NCBI GenBank assembly: GCA_011109175.1
Contig: RDEW01000023.1
Location: 531,225-595,224 of the forward strand
DNA length: 64,000 bases
Direction of reading: 5' to 3'
Origin: Dicyema japonicum
Lineage: Eukaryota > Dicyemida > Rhombozoa > Dicyemidae
Part shown: positions 1-9,400 of the stretch, piece by piece
How the letters are laid out: each line of letters starts with the position of its first letter
Numbering within the stretch: the first letter of the stretch is position 1
Notes under the pieces: model-generated
What the model saw: only the letters and a program-made list of their open reading frames with translations
The model's database searches: none
Told to the model about the DNA's origin: nothing
Made by a program: the position numbers and the translations under genes

Positions 1-70
1 GGGATGAGATCTTTTACATAGTCAAGCCGTAAACCACAATCCTGCTGCTGGAGCTACGGAAAGATTGAAT

Positions 71-373
71 TCAGTTAATAACTGACTCTTGTGAAATAAC
101 AGAAACTGGAAGACTTTTGGTAGGATATCCATCAATATAGTCTAGTAGCCTCGGGGGCTGTTGCCTAGAGGTCGTGTCTAAGGTTAAGGCCGAATAGGTG
201 GCAATATTGTAATTTGACTCAATAATCCTGAGGGCTGCGCGGATGTCTTTTTCGATGAGCTTTCGTTCTAGTCTTTTCTTTAGATTATTGCTTCTGAGGG
301 AGTCCACACTATCCTCCCGTCCTGGTAAGGGAATACCGCGATCCGCAAGCATAGTTTCCAGGTCAGCAGTCAT
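71..373 (-). mobile_element. Retroelement ORF fragment upstream of an RT domain
   Basis: An open 100-aa frame has the look of the region that precedes the reverse transcriptase in one class of non-LTR elements: a charged stretch followed by KDIRAALRIIESNYNIATYS and a proline-rich PPRLLDY segment. In that class the pattern is 'D-[IV]-R-x-A-[IV]-R-[IL]-L', then a run ending in HPP. No catalytic motif is present, and no RT follows at the window edge. A C-terminal piece that may belong to the same class lies at 46.44-46.80 kb. The identification rests on motif memory only, and a host exon is not excluded. Confidence 0.4.
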
Positions 374-668
374 AATAGATTAGGCATTACTCCTGATCTG
401 GAAACTAACAGAGGAGGGGGGAGTACAAAAGGAGCGAAAAGGAAGAGTCTCGTCCAGTCTTCAGGATGTTCGGAAGATAAGGCAGAATCGATGAAACATG
501 AAAGATTTTCTGCCGCAATGATTCTCAGTTTTTCTGATGCGGATTTTTATCCTCAATCTCAGATCAGAGAGCTGGGAGAGTATCACCCGTGGACAATCAC
601 TGAACGCGGATGGAGCAGACATTTTTCGGACTGGATAAAGAATGCATGAATCCAGGTATTTATTAACC
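374..668. other. No recognisable gene
   Basis: I see no convincing ORF, splice-compatible exon or structured RNA in this stretch. It is less AT-rich than the surroundings and may be further retroelement debris. Confidence 0.4.
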
Positions 669-985
669 CCGATACACCGAGAAAGAAGTTAAAGTAAACA
701 ACTAATTAATTGTATCCAGTTTCCACTTCTACAGATAGAGACCATCCGGAATTAAGGGTAAAAGACGTCCAGACTTGCAGTTGTGGAAACCCCTCCAGTG
801 GAGTGGGGGAGAGAAAATGATCCTTTTTCGTGACGGCCTGACATTGGACGCCACCTAGACAGGTGGATCACACGACTCCACTCTAATAGGAAGAGAAAGG
901 AGGAACAGACGAACAAACAGAAACTTCAACCAATTAGCAACGAAACACCATATTGCGCCACGCGACTAACATCCAAGTATTTAAA
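669..985. repeat. Dispersed repeat family A, copy 1
   Basis: About 300 bp begin 'gatacaccgagaaagaagtt' and run through 'gtatccagtttccacttcta', 'gacgtccagacttgcagttg' and 'acctagacaggtggatcaca', ending near 'ccacgcgactaacatcc'. The same order of blocks recurs at 13,287-13,600, again more diverged at 13,601-13,860, and as shorter pieces near 5,900-6,030 and 39,900-40,000. It is not tRNA-like along its core and has no ORF. It is probably a non-autonomous transposon or SINE. Type and orientation are unknown. Confidence 0.7.
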
Positions 986-1144
986 ACTTCCTCAGTTTTC
1001 TTGGATAGTTTAACGCAGCTGATATGAAAAAAACAACAACGTTGGGAGCAGAAAACCCCCAATTTCGGGGAGTTTGAAAGGAGGCATATTGTACAGTTAG
1101 CGGTTTCGTAGGTTGTTTTGGTGGATGTACTGGTAGCATTGGGA

Positions 1145-1335
1145 GGATTATCAATAGTATAAAGAGGGGATATATAAGGAATAGAATAGAACAGGATAGG
1201 CTAAAATAGAATTTAAAAAAAAAGGAAATACAAAAAAGAATAGAATAGAAGGGGTAAGTAAAAGATGATAGGATAGAATAGATCGGAAAGAAAGAGGTAA
1301 AATACGATGGGATAGAACAGAAGAAAAAAAACAGA
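1145..1335. repeat. Purine-rich degenerate microsatellite
   Basis: Nearly every base on the + strand is a purine or T inside loose repeats of GATAGAATA / GGATAGAATAG with A-runs. The bias makes long spurious ORFs on the opposite strand. No gene is supported. Confidence 0.7.
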
Positions 1336-1572
1336 CGACCACAACAACAACATGTTAATGTTAAAAATGGTATAGAACAGGGGTGGGAAACCGTGGTTCT
1401 TTGAGTTTTTTATGTGGCTCTTTCAATTATCGCAAATGATTACTTACATCTCCAATAGAATCATTATCAAAATAGTTATAATAATAAATTCTGTCTGTGG
1501 CTCTTCAACTATGTTTGTAAATTTAAATTTTTGAACCAAAAAACACCGTAACAGACATTATGCAATGCCTCC

Positions 1573-1770
1573 ATGGAAGAATTTTTCGCCTATACTGTAT
1601 CTTCTGCATTCAGAGGACGTCCAAGAAGTTGTCTTCCAAGGACACTTGCGGAGGATTACGCTGTGATCGGGAGCCGACTGATGGATGCGGATCAGGAAAC
1701 GAGCACGACAACGAAAAGGACGAAGAAGACAGAAAAGATAATCAAAAAAATGGAACAAGCAAAACCATAA
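1573..1770 (+). mobile_element. Possible LINE 3'-end fragment
   Basis: A 65-aa frame contains FRGRPRSCLPRTLAEDYAV, which resembles the C-terminus of the window's LINE copies (compare RYRGRPRTTLPIVLHKDLV at 38.6 kb). It sits inside the hAT relic, so it may be an insertion. The rest of the frame is not recognisable. Confidence 0.35.
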
Positions 1771-2642
1771 ACAGTGTTTACTGGTAACACGAATGTGCCT
1801 TAACTATCGACAACTAAGCACTGTAATAGTCAGAATGAAAAAATTAGGTGATCTCGACCTCCCTCAACAGTCTTTGTATGCGGACTTGAAGGAAGTGTTG
1901 TCTAAGGACAACTCCTCTGGATGGTTGTTGACTAATGACTTTTTTTGGATATAAATTAGGATTATATCTGGCGCCATCAGAGATTGTGAACCACATGACG
2001 AACGCTAACAACTCAATTTCCGTGGAGCCAAAAAGGAAGAGTAGGAACAGAAAATCAAACAAAAAATCTTCAAATCAAGTAGCCACATAGGACCACACTA
2101 ACTTTGGAGCCACGTAGCAAAAAACATATGAAAATAAGTAAAAAACGGATAGAAAACGTCTTTTTCAAGCTTAATGGACTGAGACCTTTCCCATCATATC
2201 AGCTGACATTCCAAAATATCTTATTTGCCACGAAACATTCAACCAGAAGAAAAAGTCAAATCTGGAGAAACACTTTAATTCAAATCACGGTGATTTACAA
2301 GAAAATATCTAATTGGCTATTCACGAAAACTAGCTGCGAAGAACTCCAAAAATATTAAAATTAAACTTCAATATTATTGGAAGCAGTCTGCCAGGACTAC
2401 TAATATTGGAAGATTCATCGTTCGTCATGAGATTGCAAAAATATGAAAACTATTCCCAGATGGTAAATACATCAAATCCTGTTTTCTAAAATTGTCAACA
2501 ACTAATCCAAAATTTTACGAATAAAAAAGATATTTTAAATCAAATTAAAAATATACCGTTATCCGCAAAAACAATTGCGAATAGATAAGATTTCTTGCAA
2601 TGTGACGATGCAGCAAGTTGATGCCCTTAAAATAGCTTCTGC

Positions 2643-2783
2643 AATTTTGATGTGAGTAGATGAGTCTTGTGACATTAAGGATACGACTCGAGTTTTATCG
2701 AAGGAGTAGATGAGTCATGTGACATTAAAGATATGACTCAGGTTTTTATCGATGGAGTAGATGAGTCATGTGACATTAAAGAT
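2643..2783 (+). repeat. 51-bp (17-codon) tandem repeat of a hAT DDE motif
   Basis: Units start 'gtagatgagtcatgtgacat' and each encodes VDESCDIKDMTQVFIDG. Three units (the first 50 bp, the last cut by the N gap) lie here, and three appear in the second copy at 3,121-3,270. Because 51 is a multiple of three, the motif with its catalytic-type Asp is repeated in frame. A TGA precedes the array, so this is in a dead transposase. Confidence 0.8.
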
Positions 2784-2861
2784 NNNNNNNNNNNNNNNNN
2801 NNNNNNNNNNNNNNNNNNNNNNNNNNNNNNNNNNNNNNNNNNNNNNNNNNNNNNNNNNNNN
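2784..2861. other. Assembly gap (78 N) flanked by a 388-bp duplication
   Basis: Bases 2,396-2,783 and 2,862-3,249 are nearly identical, with a few substitutions. The likely cause is two contig ends, or two alleles, placed end to end. The real locus probably holds one copy. Confidence 0.75.
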
Positions 2862-3649
2862 ACTACTAATATTGGAAGATTCATCGTTCGTCATGAGATT
2901 GCAAAAATATGAAAACTATTCCCAGATGGTAAATACATCAAATCCTGTTTTCTAAAATTGTCAACAACTATTCCAAAATTTTAAGAATAAAAGAGATATT
3001 TTAAATCAAATTAAAAATATACCGTTATCCGCAAAAACAATTGCGAATAGATAAGATGTCTTGCAATCTGACGATGCAGCAAGTTGATGCCCTTAAAATA
3101 GTTTCTGCAATTTTGGTGTGAGTAGATGAGTCTTGTGACATTAAGGATACGACTCAGGTTTTTATCGAAGGAGTAGATGAGTCATGTGACATTAAAGATA
3201 TGACTCAGGTTTTTATCGATGAAGTAGATGAGTCATGTGACATTAAAGATATGACTCAGGTTTTTATGAACTTAATATTATGTTAGGTGTTTCTATTATT
3301 ACTTTATGTTTCTTGAGACTTTCTTAGAGAAGAATTTTCATTATTTCCGCTAAAGGGTCAAACAAGTGGAGAGGACATTGCCGGTGCCATACTTAAATAG
3401 ATGGAAATTAGATTCATATCAAGAATAGAAAGTTGTATTCCAGATTCATATCATATCGTCCTCACGATATTCGGGTCTACTTAAATGACAAATTACGACT
3501 TACCGGCTTAAAAGGTTGCCGACTCCTAGTATATAAACTTAAAGCTATATCAATTTGTATTTGACAGGCTGTAAGCAAACATGATGCTAGTCTTTTATAA
3601 TTCATCAAAGTAAATTATACTTTTATTGAATAAAAATCAAAGAAATTAA

Positions 3650-4993
3650 CTAAATAAGAATAGCCGGTAAACTATTCACTCCTTCCAGATGAGTTGATGA
3701 AATCTTTGACTTATTGCGTTTCCTGAATAGAATGTAAATCATCACAACAGTGAATAATATACAAATAGCCAAAATTGTGCAAAATATGAGCCAGAACAGA
3801 ATTGGTTTTTTCTTTTTAGCAGCAATCGTTGTAATGGGCTTAAAAGATCCTGTGTAAAGAGTAGTACTAGTCGGGGGCACACTCGTCACTCTGATACAGG
3901 TTCGCAGAGAATTCAGTATTTGTGGATAGATGCCATAGTCAAAAGCAATCTGAAGACAAATAATGTCATCATTTAATGTTTTCTCGTCAAGTTTTACCAA
4001 AAAGTCGGGAAAATTAATCAACATTCTCTGAGTAGTACGAATAACCGTCGAATTTCTCTTGAGTTTGATGATCGCATATAAACTAGTCAACATCTCAGAT
4101 TTGATTAAAATTTGTAAGAAACTTAAAAAACTTTCCTGTGAAGAATACAAATATTTAATTTCGAATTTGACGACATCGTTAGATTTGAGAAATGTAGTTC
4201 GGTCATTGGCACCACATTTAGTCAACTGTAAAATATTTTCTGGTAAAACAAAGTATTGGCAACGACAAGACATGGGAAATTCCTTTTTGACGAAGAGTCT
4301 GGGATTAAAAAGTGAGTTTGACGAAGAAAGTATTTTTTCGGTGTTCACAAAAACAGTTCTCTTGTCGTTTTTGATAGTTAACATTTCTAAAAACTTAACA
4401 CGATTGAAGATGGACAAATCGAATTTAAAAAAAGGAACTTGAATTTCCAGTTTTTTCAAATTTCCAAGATTTCTTATAAAGTTAGGAAGCTGTGGGGTTA
4501 CCAAATTGTCTTCAATCCAACTGAACCTTTCAAGTCTTTCTGCTGAAATTTCACCAAAGTTGTTAATTTCACATTTTACAACCTCAAGTTTTTCCAACAT
4601 TGGGAGGTTCAAGCTCATAGTCTCGAATTTTTGTGAATACAAAAACAAATTTTTGAGATTTCGTAGTTGCGAGATTTCCTGAGGTAAGTGTTTCAAGAAA
4701 TTATTGTTTAGTAGAAGGCTTTCTAGATTGCCTCCGATTTTCTTGAAGGTTTCTCCAATCTCTGATATCACGAGATCATTGATGTGAATATGAGAAAGTA
4801 GGGGACCAAACTGATGTTCAGATAAGTTAAGTTTGAAATCACTTATCAATATAATAGAAACTCCTTTTATCCGATAGTCCGACCCATTAACAAGGCGATG
4901 AAAAAATATACACGTGGTTTCTTCCTTGGGATGAATAATGATCGAAAAAAAAGTTTGAGGAAAATTCAACAATAAAAGACCAAGCAGAAACAT
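3650..4993 (-). CDS. Intronless leucine-rich-repeat single-pass membrane protein
   Basis: This is a complete 447-aa frame without introns. Residues 1-17 (MFLLGLLLLNFPQTFFS) form a signal peptide. A cysteine-bearing lead region is followed by LRRs at about residues 75-210 (for example LESLLLNNNFLKHLPQEI, LRNLKNLFL, NLGNLKKLEI). A longer region with several cysteines is followed by a short Thr/Ser stretch, and a transmembrane segment at about 397-423 ends in the stop-transfer RKRNK. The cytoplasmic tail is about 24 aa. The layout is that of a type I cell-surface receptor or adhesion protein. No intracellular signalling domain is visible and I cannot name an orthologue. The ATG at 4,993 is chosen because it gives the signal peptide. 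The lack of introns is odd beside the intron-dense genes here and could mean a retrocopy or a fast-evolving single-exon family. Confidence 0.82.
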   Translation of the reverse strand: MFLLGLLLLNFPQTFFSIIIHPKEETTCIFFHRLVNGSDYRIKGVSIILISDFKLNLSEHQFGPLLSHIHINDLVISEIGETFKKIGGNLESLLLNNNFLKHLPQEISQLRNLKNLFLYSQKFETMSLNLPMLEKLEVVKCEINNFGEISAERLERFSWIEDNLVTPQLPNFIRNLGNLKKLEIQVPFFKFDLSIFNRVKFLEMLTIKNDKRTVFVNTEKILSSSNSLFNPRLFVKKEFPMSCRCQYFVLPENILQLTKCGANDRTTFLKSNDVVKFEIKYLYSSQESFLSFLQILIKSEMLTSLYAIIKLKRNSTVIRTTQRMLINFPDFLVKLDEKTLNDDIICLQIAFDYGIYPQILNSLRTCIRVTSVPPTSTTLYTGSFKPITTIAAKKKKPILFWLIFCTILAICILFTVVMIYILFRKRNKSKISSTHLEGVNSLPAILI

Positions 4994-5154
4994 TTATAAA
5001 CCTAAAAGCGTTTCTTCAATTTATAAAGCGAACAATTTATAAAATTCGCTTCGTAATATTTTAATTTATGGTAAAAAATCAGAGATGAAAGCTACGTATA
5101 TTATGTTAATGGAAGATTATATTTCAAATTAATTCAATACTATAGGAAGTATAA

Positions 5155-5455
5155 GAAAACATTCGCATAGACAGGACACACACTTTGTTTAAGTAAAGAA
5201 CAGTTAATTTTAACTAATCGTAGAACCAAGGAATGATCTTTACTTCTTTTTTTTCTTATGTGTGGGTCCTTTTTAGACTGTCCAGTTCCGCAGTGAATGT
5301 CCACTGATGACGGCGTCACTCGTCAAGCCCTTTTAGCATCGTAGATGCGTGGATCCTTCCACCAGGTGAACAGAAGCGAGAATCAAACCCGTAACCTAAG
5401 CCACTTATCCCGACACCTAACCACTATGCCACCCACCCGGCGACCTTTACCTATT
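5155..5455 (-). repeat. tRNA-derived SINE, copy 1 (head at the high end)
   Basis: On the - strand the head reads GTGGCATAGTGGTTAGG, an A-box-like element, then GGGTTTGATTCTC, a B-box-like element: the internal pol III promoter of a tRNA-derived SINE. The body follows: 'catctacgatgc', then 'tgacgagtgacgccgtcatc', then 'cagttccgcagtgaatg' on the + strand, ending near 'tagacaggacacacactttg'. The body matches copies at 15.04, 19.57, 24.06 and 25.65 kb; the head differs from theirs. Confidence 0.72.
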
Positions 5456-5756
5456 GGAGAAATTTCAGAGTCTTATAGTCCAAATTGCTTCCAAACTTTC
5501 TTCTGACTTCCTAAGTCCCGAGTCAAGTCCAACTCAGCTTGATTCCTATCAGATGTTCTGTTTTGCACCAATACTGTCTAAGCTATCAAACCGAAATTGC
5601 CTACATGCATCTCTTGGATTAATCGGTAAATGAAAGCACTTTTGAAACTAATAGGTGATGACTCATCACCTTAATGTTTGCATGAACCACCGATGTGAAT
5701 GCTGGTGGACAGTTGACTCAAAAATATGGATCGGGAAATATGATTTCCTCGGATGA

Positions 5757-6030
5757 TTAAGACTCAATTATTGGTTAGGATATCATGCTCTTACATTCCG
5801 TCGTGGGTTCGATTCCCTCAGTTCCTACGAGCATATTAACCTTGAATGTTTCACGAGGCTCTTAATGCTAGAACATCGTAAAAAACAATAAGTATATCCA
5901 TTTCCCGATGTCTCGGGGAGACAAGTCCTTCAAAGAATCTCTCAAAGAAATGATCCAGTGGGGTGGGAAAAAAGCAAATATTCAGATGCCGTCTTGACAC
6001 TTGGCACCTCCTGAGACATCCAAGATTAAT
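5757..6030. repeat. tRNA-like head plus repeat-A-like body
   Basis: 'tattggttagga' and 'gggttcgattccctc' at 5,770-5,826 look like pol III A and B boxes, but the T-arm does not pair fully and no good acceptor stem forms, so it is not a working tRNA. It is followed at about 5,900-6,030 by text related to dispersed repeat A ('gatccagtggggtgggaaaa', 'ggcacctcctgagacatcca'). Together they suggest repeat family A may also have a tRNA-derived 5' end. Confidence 0.45.
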
Positions 6031-6169
6031 AAAACTTGCCGAGAAACGGTTGAATCAAACCCATGATGCATTGTTAGAGTATAATATCTAAACTAGCATC
6101 GATTATTTACTACCTATCCTGATTGTCACATTATTTGTCCGAAAATTAATCAATGCATGCCAATAATGC

Positions 6170-6450
6170 TTAAATTTAATTCCAAGTGCATTTCGTCACT
6201 TTTAATCGTACTAAAATATGTTTATTTATCGAAGTTTTAATTCCATTAAACTAAGTGTGAATGGATTTTACAAAAAAAAATCTAAAAAAGTCTTCTACTA
6301 TACTGGGATNTTAAATTTAATTCCAAGTGCATTTCGTCACTTTTAATCGTACTAAAATATGTTTATTTATCGAAGTTTTAATTCCATTAAACTAAGTGTG
6401 AATGGATTTTACAAAAAAGAATCTAAAAAAGTCTTCTACTATACTGGGAT
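6170..6450. other. Duplicated contig ends around a single N (6,310)
   Basis: Bases 6,170-6,309 and 6,311-6,450 are almost identical (offset 141). Both hold the upstream region and first codons of the NWD-like gene. I use the second copy, because only it continues into the gene. Confidence 0.8.
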
Positions 6451-9400
6451 ATTCAGACAAACAGAAATTCGATGAAGTCATCTTTGGATACATCACACCG
6501 GATAATTTTCCAGAACAGAGACCGAACTCAGTGCGAATTTTTGTTAGTTCTACGTTCACAGGTGAGGGTATGTTGTCAGTTCTAGACACAATTGTTGAGA
6601 GGAATGCTCTGATAGAAAAAGTGTACCCAAAACTGAAAAAATACTGCAGGGAGTTCAACTTAGAATTTCAGGTATATTATAAAAACAAATTCTGAGGCCA
6701 CTGATATGCGATGGGGAATACAGAATTCATCCAGAAATGACCATTCTACGGTCAAACTCTGTCTTGATGAGTTGAAAAAGTGCATGAATCTCTCAATCGG
6801 TCCTTATTTTCTAGTAATTCAATATTTACAACAATTAAGGGTATCATCGGACAGAAATATGGATGGAGATGTTTGCCCCCAACAATCCGTCGTGAAATAT
6901 ATTCCACAATAATCGAAACGTTAGTCGAGGTTGACGTTGATGTGTCAATTCTAAACATCTGGAATCGGTTGGATACGAATTCTTCTCCAAATCTACATAT
7001 TCTCCAACCAATTGATTCGATTCTTGGTGTTTTCGTATTTCATTTACGAACAGGAGATGATGTTGATAAGTGGAACTCTGTTGAAGACGAATTAAGGAAA
7101 AAACTGATTTTTGTACTTGGCCACAGTGTGGAGCACGATAAACTTGATCAAGAGGATTTACAAGTCATCGGACCTTCTGGTGAAGTCTAATTTGCTTAGA
7201 CATAGTAACTGAAATAGAAATTATGCACGGATTGGGATATTCTGGAGACAAAAGTCTATATGCATTGATTTGCTTCAGAAATATTGAGGACATAAACGAA
7301 TACATCAATCACAAAATCACTGGTGCCTTTATCGACAAAAATGAGGATGAAGTTGACGAAGAAGCCAGCAACTATCGCTGGAGATTGAAAAAATTTCTCG
7401 AAAAAAGACTTGACAAGAGTTCATATAGCCATTTCAAGTTGAGTTGGAGAGAGTTACACGACAAAACCAGTCAGGAACATTCTAACTACATCAACAAGTT
7501 CTCTTCATATGTTGAAAAACAGGTAACCCACAATATCTAAATGAGATAATTAACTTGATAAGGAGGAACCTAAAAAAATGGAGTCCTGTCTATGAAAACG
7601 AACTTTTTCTCGAAGTCCTCCATCACTGGGTCATAGCAAAAACCAAATCCGAGATAATGACAGAAATGTCAGATGATGTTGAAAAAGTGATGACATATCT
7701 ACAAATCTCAACTACTTATCCCTTAATCATCAATCGAGATATTGGTGACAGGGGTAGCATCCTTATTTCCTACTGCATGTTGAATATGCGAGGTAAGTTT
7801 ACGGTCGTTTATAAAAAAACTGCAATTATCATCAGGTTTTTGGTTTTTGACAAATTTTAAGGTTTTGTGCAATGTCGGCAAATTCAAATACTAGTTATGA
7901 GATCCTGAAAAGCATTTGTGAGCAAATTGCCTCTATTCGTNCCTTATTTCCTACTGCATGTTGAATATGCGAAGTAAGTTTACGGTCGTTTATAAAAAAA
8001 CTGCAATTATCATCAGGTTTTTGGTTTTTGACAAATTTTAAGGTTTTGTGCAATGTCGGCAAATTCAAATACTAGTTATGAGATCCTGAAAAGTATTTGT
8101 GAGCAAATTGCCTCTATTCGTGGAAATGACTATCAAGTATTGTCAGAAGAGCCTACTTTCCTAATCGATTACCTTAATGATGTCTTTCAGTTTGGAATAC
8201 CCGACATCAATCTGCTAATATGTATTTGTAAAATCGACAAATTGGAGGCTGATGAGGATTGCCAATTCAGTCAGTGGCTGACTCCGAGTCTCCACGAAAA
8301 CGTGAAAATAATCATTTCTACTTGTGATGTTAATAAAAACCTCGACTGGCTTGTTGAAGATCGGAATGTTCATTATCTTTCAACAAAAACTTCCAAGTAT
8401 TCGTTAAAATTAATAAAAACTTTGTTGGACAAAAATGATAGATATTTGACATTCGAGCAGTGGAAAATTGTTGAAAAAATCGCCAACGATTGCCCATTAA
8501 CACTTCACTGTAAATTAATTGTCGAAGAAATCAGGATTTGGAAATCTTACGACGACTGCAAAAACCTTGTTCTACAGAATACAATCTTTGGTTCAGTAAA
8601 ATCTCTTTTCAGACGTCTGGAAGAGAAACATGGGGAACTCCTAACCAAGCACTTCCTTTGCTACATCACAATTTCTAAAACAGGGTTTACTAGGTTTGAT
8701 TTTGTTGAAGTACTCCTTAGAGGTGAATTAGAAGACATTTTTTCGATTGATGACAAAGTTCTGAAAGAAATATTCCAATTTTGGGTTCCACCAATGCACC
8801 GGATCCCCCCGGTTATATTATCAAGATTGGAGATGGATTTGACCAACTTTATTATCGAAACGAACACGAATGGATTTACCACACTTTGCTGGATGCACGA
8901 AGAGGTCGGCCACGTGGTTAGAGCTCTTTATTTTTCCGACAAGAGCCTAAAGTTAGAACTCCACAAAAATATCGCGGAATATTATGAAGGTCTGTGGAGC
9001 GGAAAAGTGATGAAATCTTTCGAGTAACAAATCTTCTAAACTCAAAGATTTTCTGATCGCCTACAAAAAAGACTGGGTCTTTCAAGTCCTAATTCTGAAG
9101 CTTGTCGCTATGTGCCCGAGCAACCACTGGAATTTGTTTACAATAACAAGAAGCAACTAAATCTACGGAAGATTGTTGAATTGTCTTACTACTTGTACAA
9201 AGCCAAATTGATGAAGTCTCTCAAAGAGAACGTTTTATCAGACTACAATTTTATAATCGCCATTACTTCCATATTTTCCGTTAAAAGAGTCGTACAAAAC
9301 TATCACTATCTTTGTAATCACGAAGACGTCAAGTTGATAATGAATGCTCTGCTAATGGGAAGTGAAGCTATCAATCATAATAATAACCTCGTGGGTATAG

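Larger units (their letters stand above)
1378..3300 (+). mobile_element. Decayed hAT transposon (GTF2IRD2/ZBED-type transposase)
   Basis: The left end 'caggggtgggaaaccgtggt' followed by 'tgtggctcttt' is typical of hAT termini. From about 2,215 the + strand encodes, in broken frames, a BED-type finger (Cys-His followed by KKKSNLEKHF and a second His), then a segment like E-I-x-K-x-x-x-F-x-D-G, then PLSAKTIANR, then VDESCDIKD, which matches the first catalytic Asp region of hAT transposases (family consensus LDES-T-D). Frames are interrupted many times, so no active enzyme is made. The 3' part is duplicated on both sides of the 2,784-2,861 N gap, and the DES motif is itself in tandem (see the repeat entry). 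The right terminus is not seen. Confidence 0.7.

Noticed and set aside
1151-1342. 63-aa - strand frame, Leu/Phe/Ser-rich
   Set aside because: Made by the purine-rich simple repeat.
2643-3270. CRISPR-like array
   Set aside because: The 51-bp units are directly adjacent without spacers, encode a transposase motif, and lie in eukaryotic DNA.
4059-4442. 127-aa + strand frame
   Set aside because: Antisense shadow of the LRR membrane protein.
5757-5830. tRNA gene
   Set aside because: A- and B-box-like words exist, but the T stem has a mismatch and no acceptor stem closes; it fits a repeat head better.
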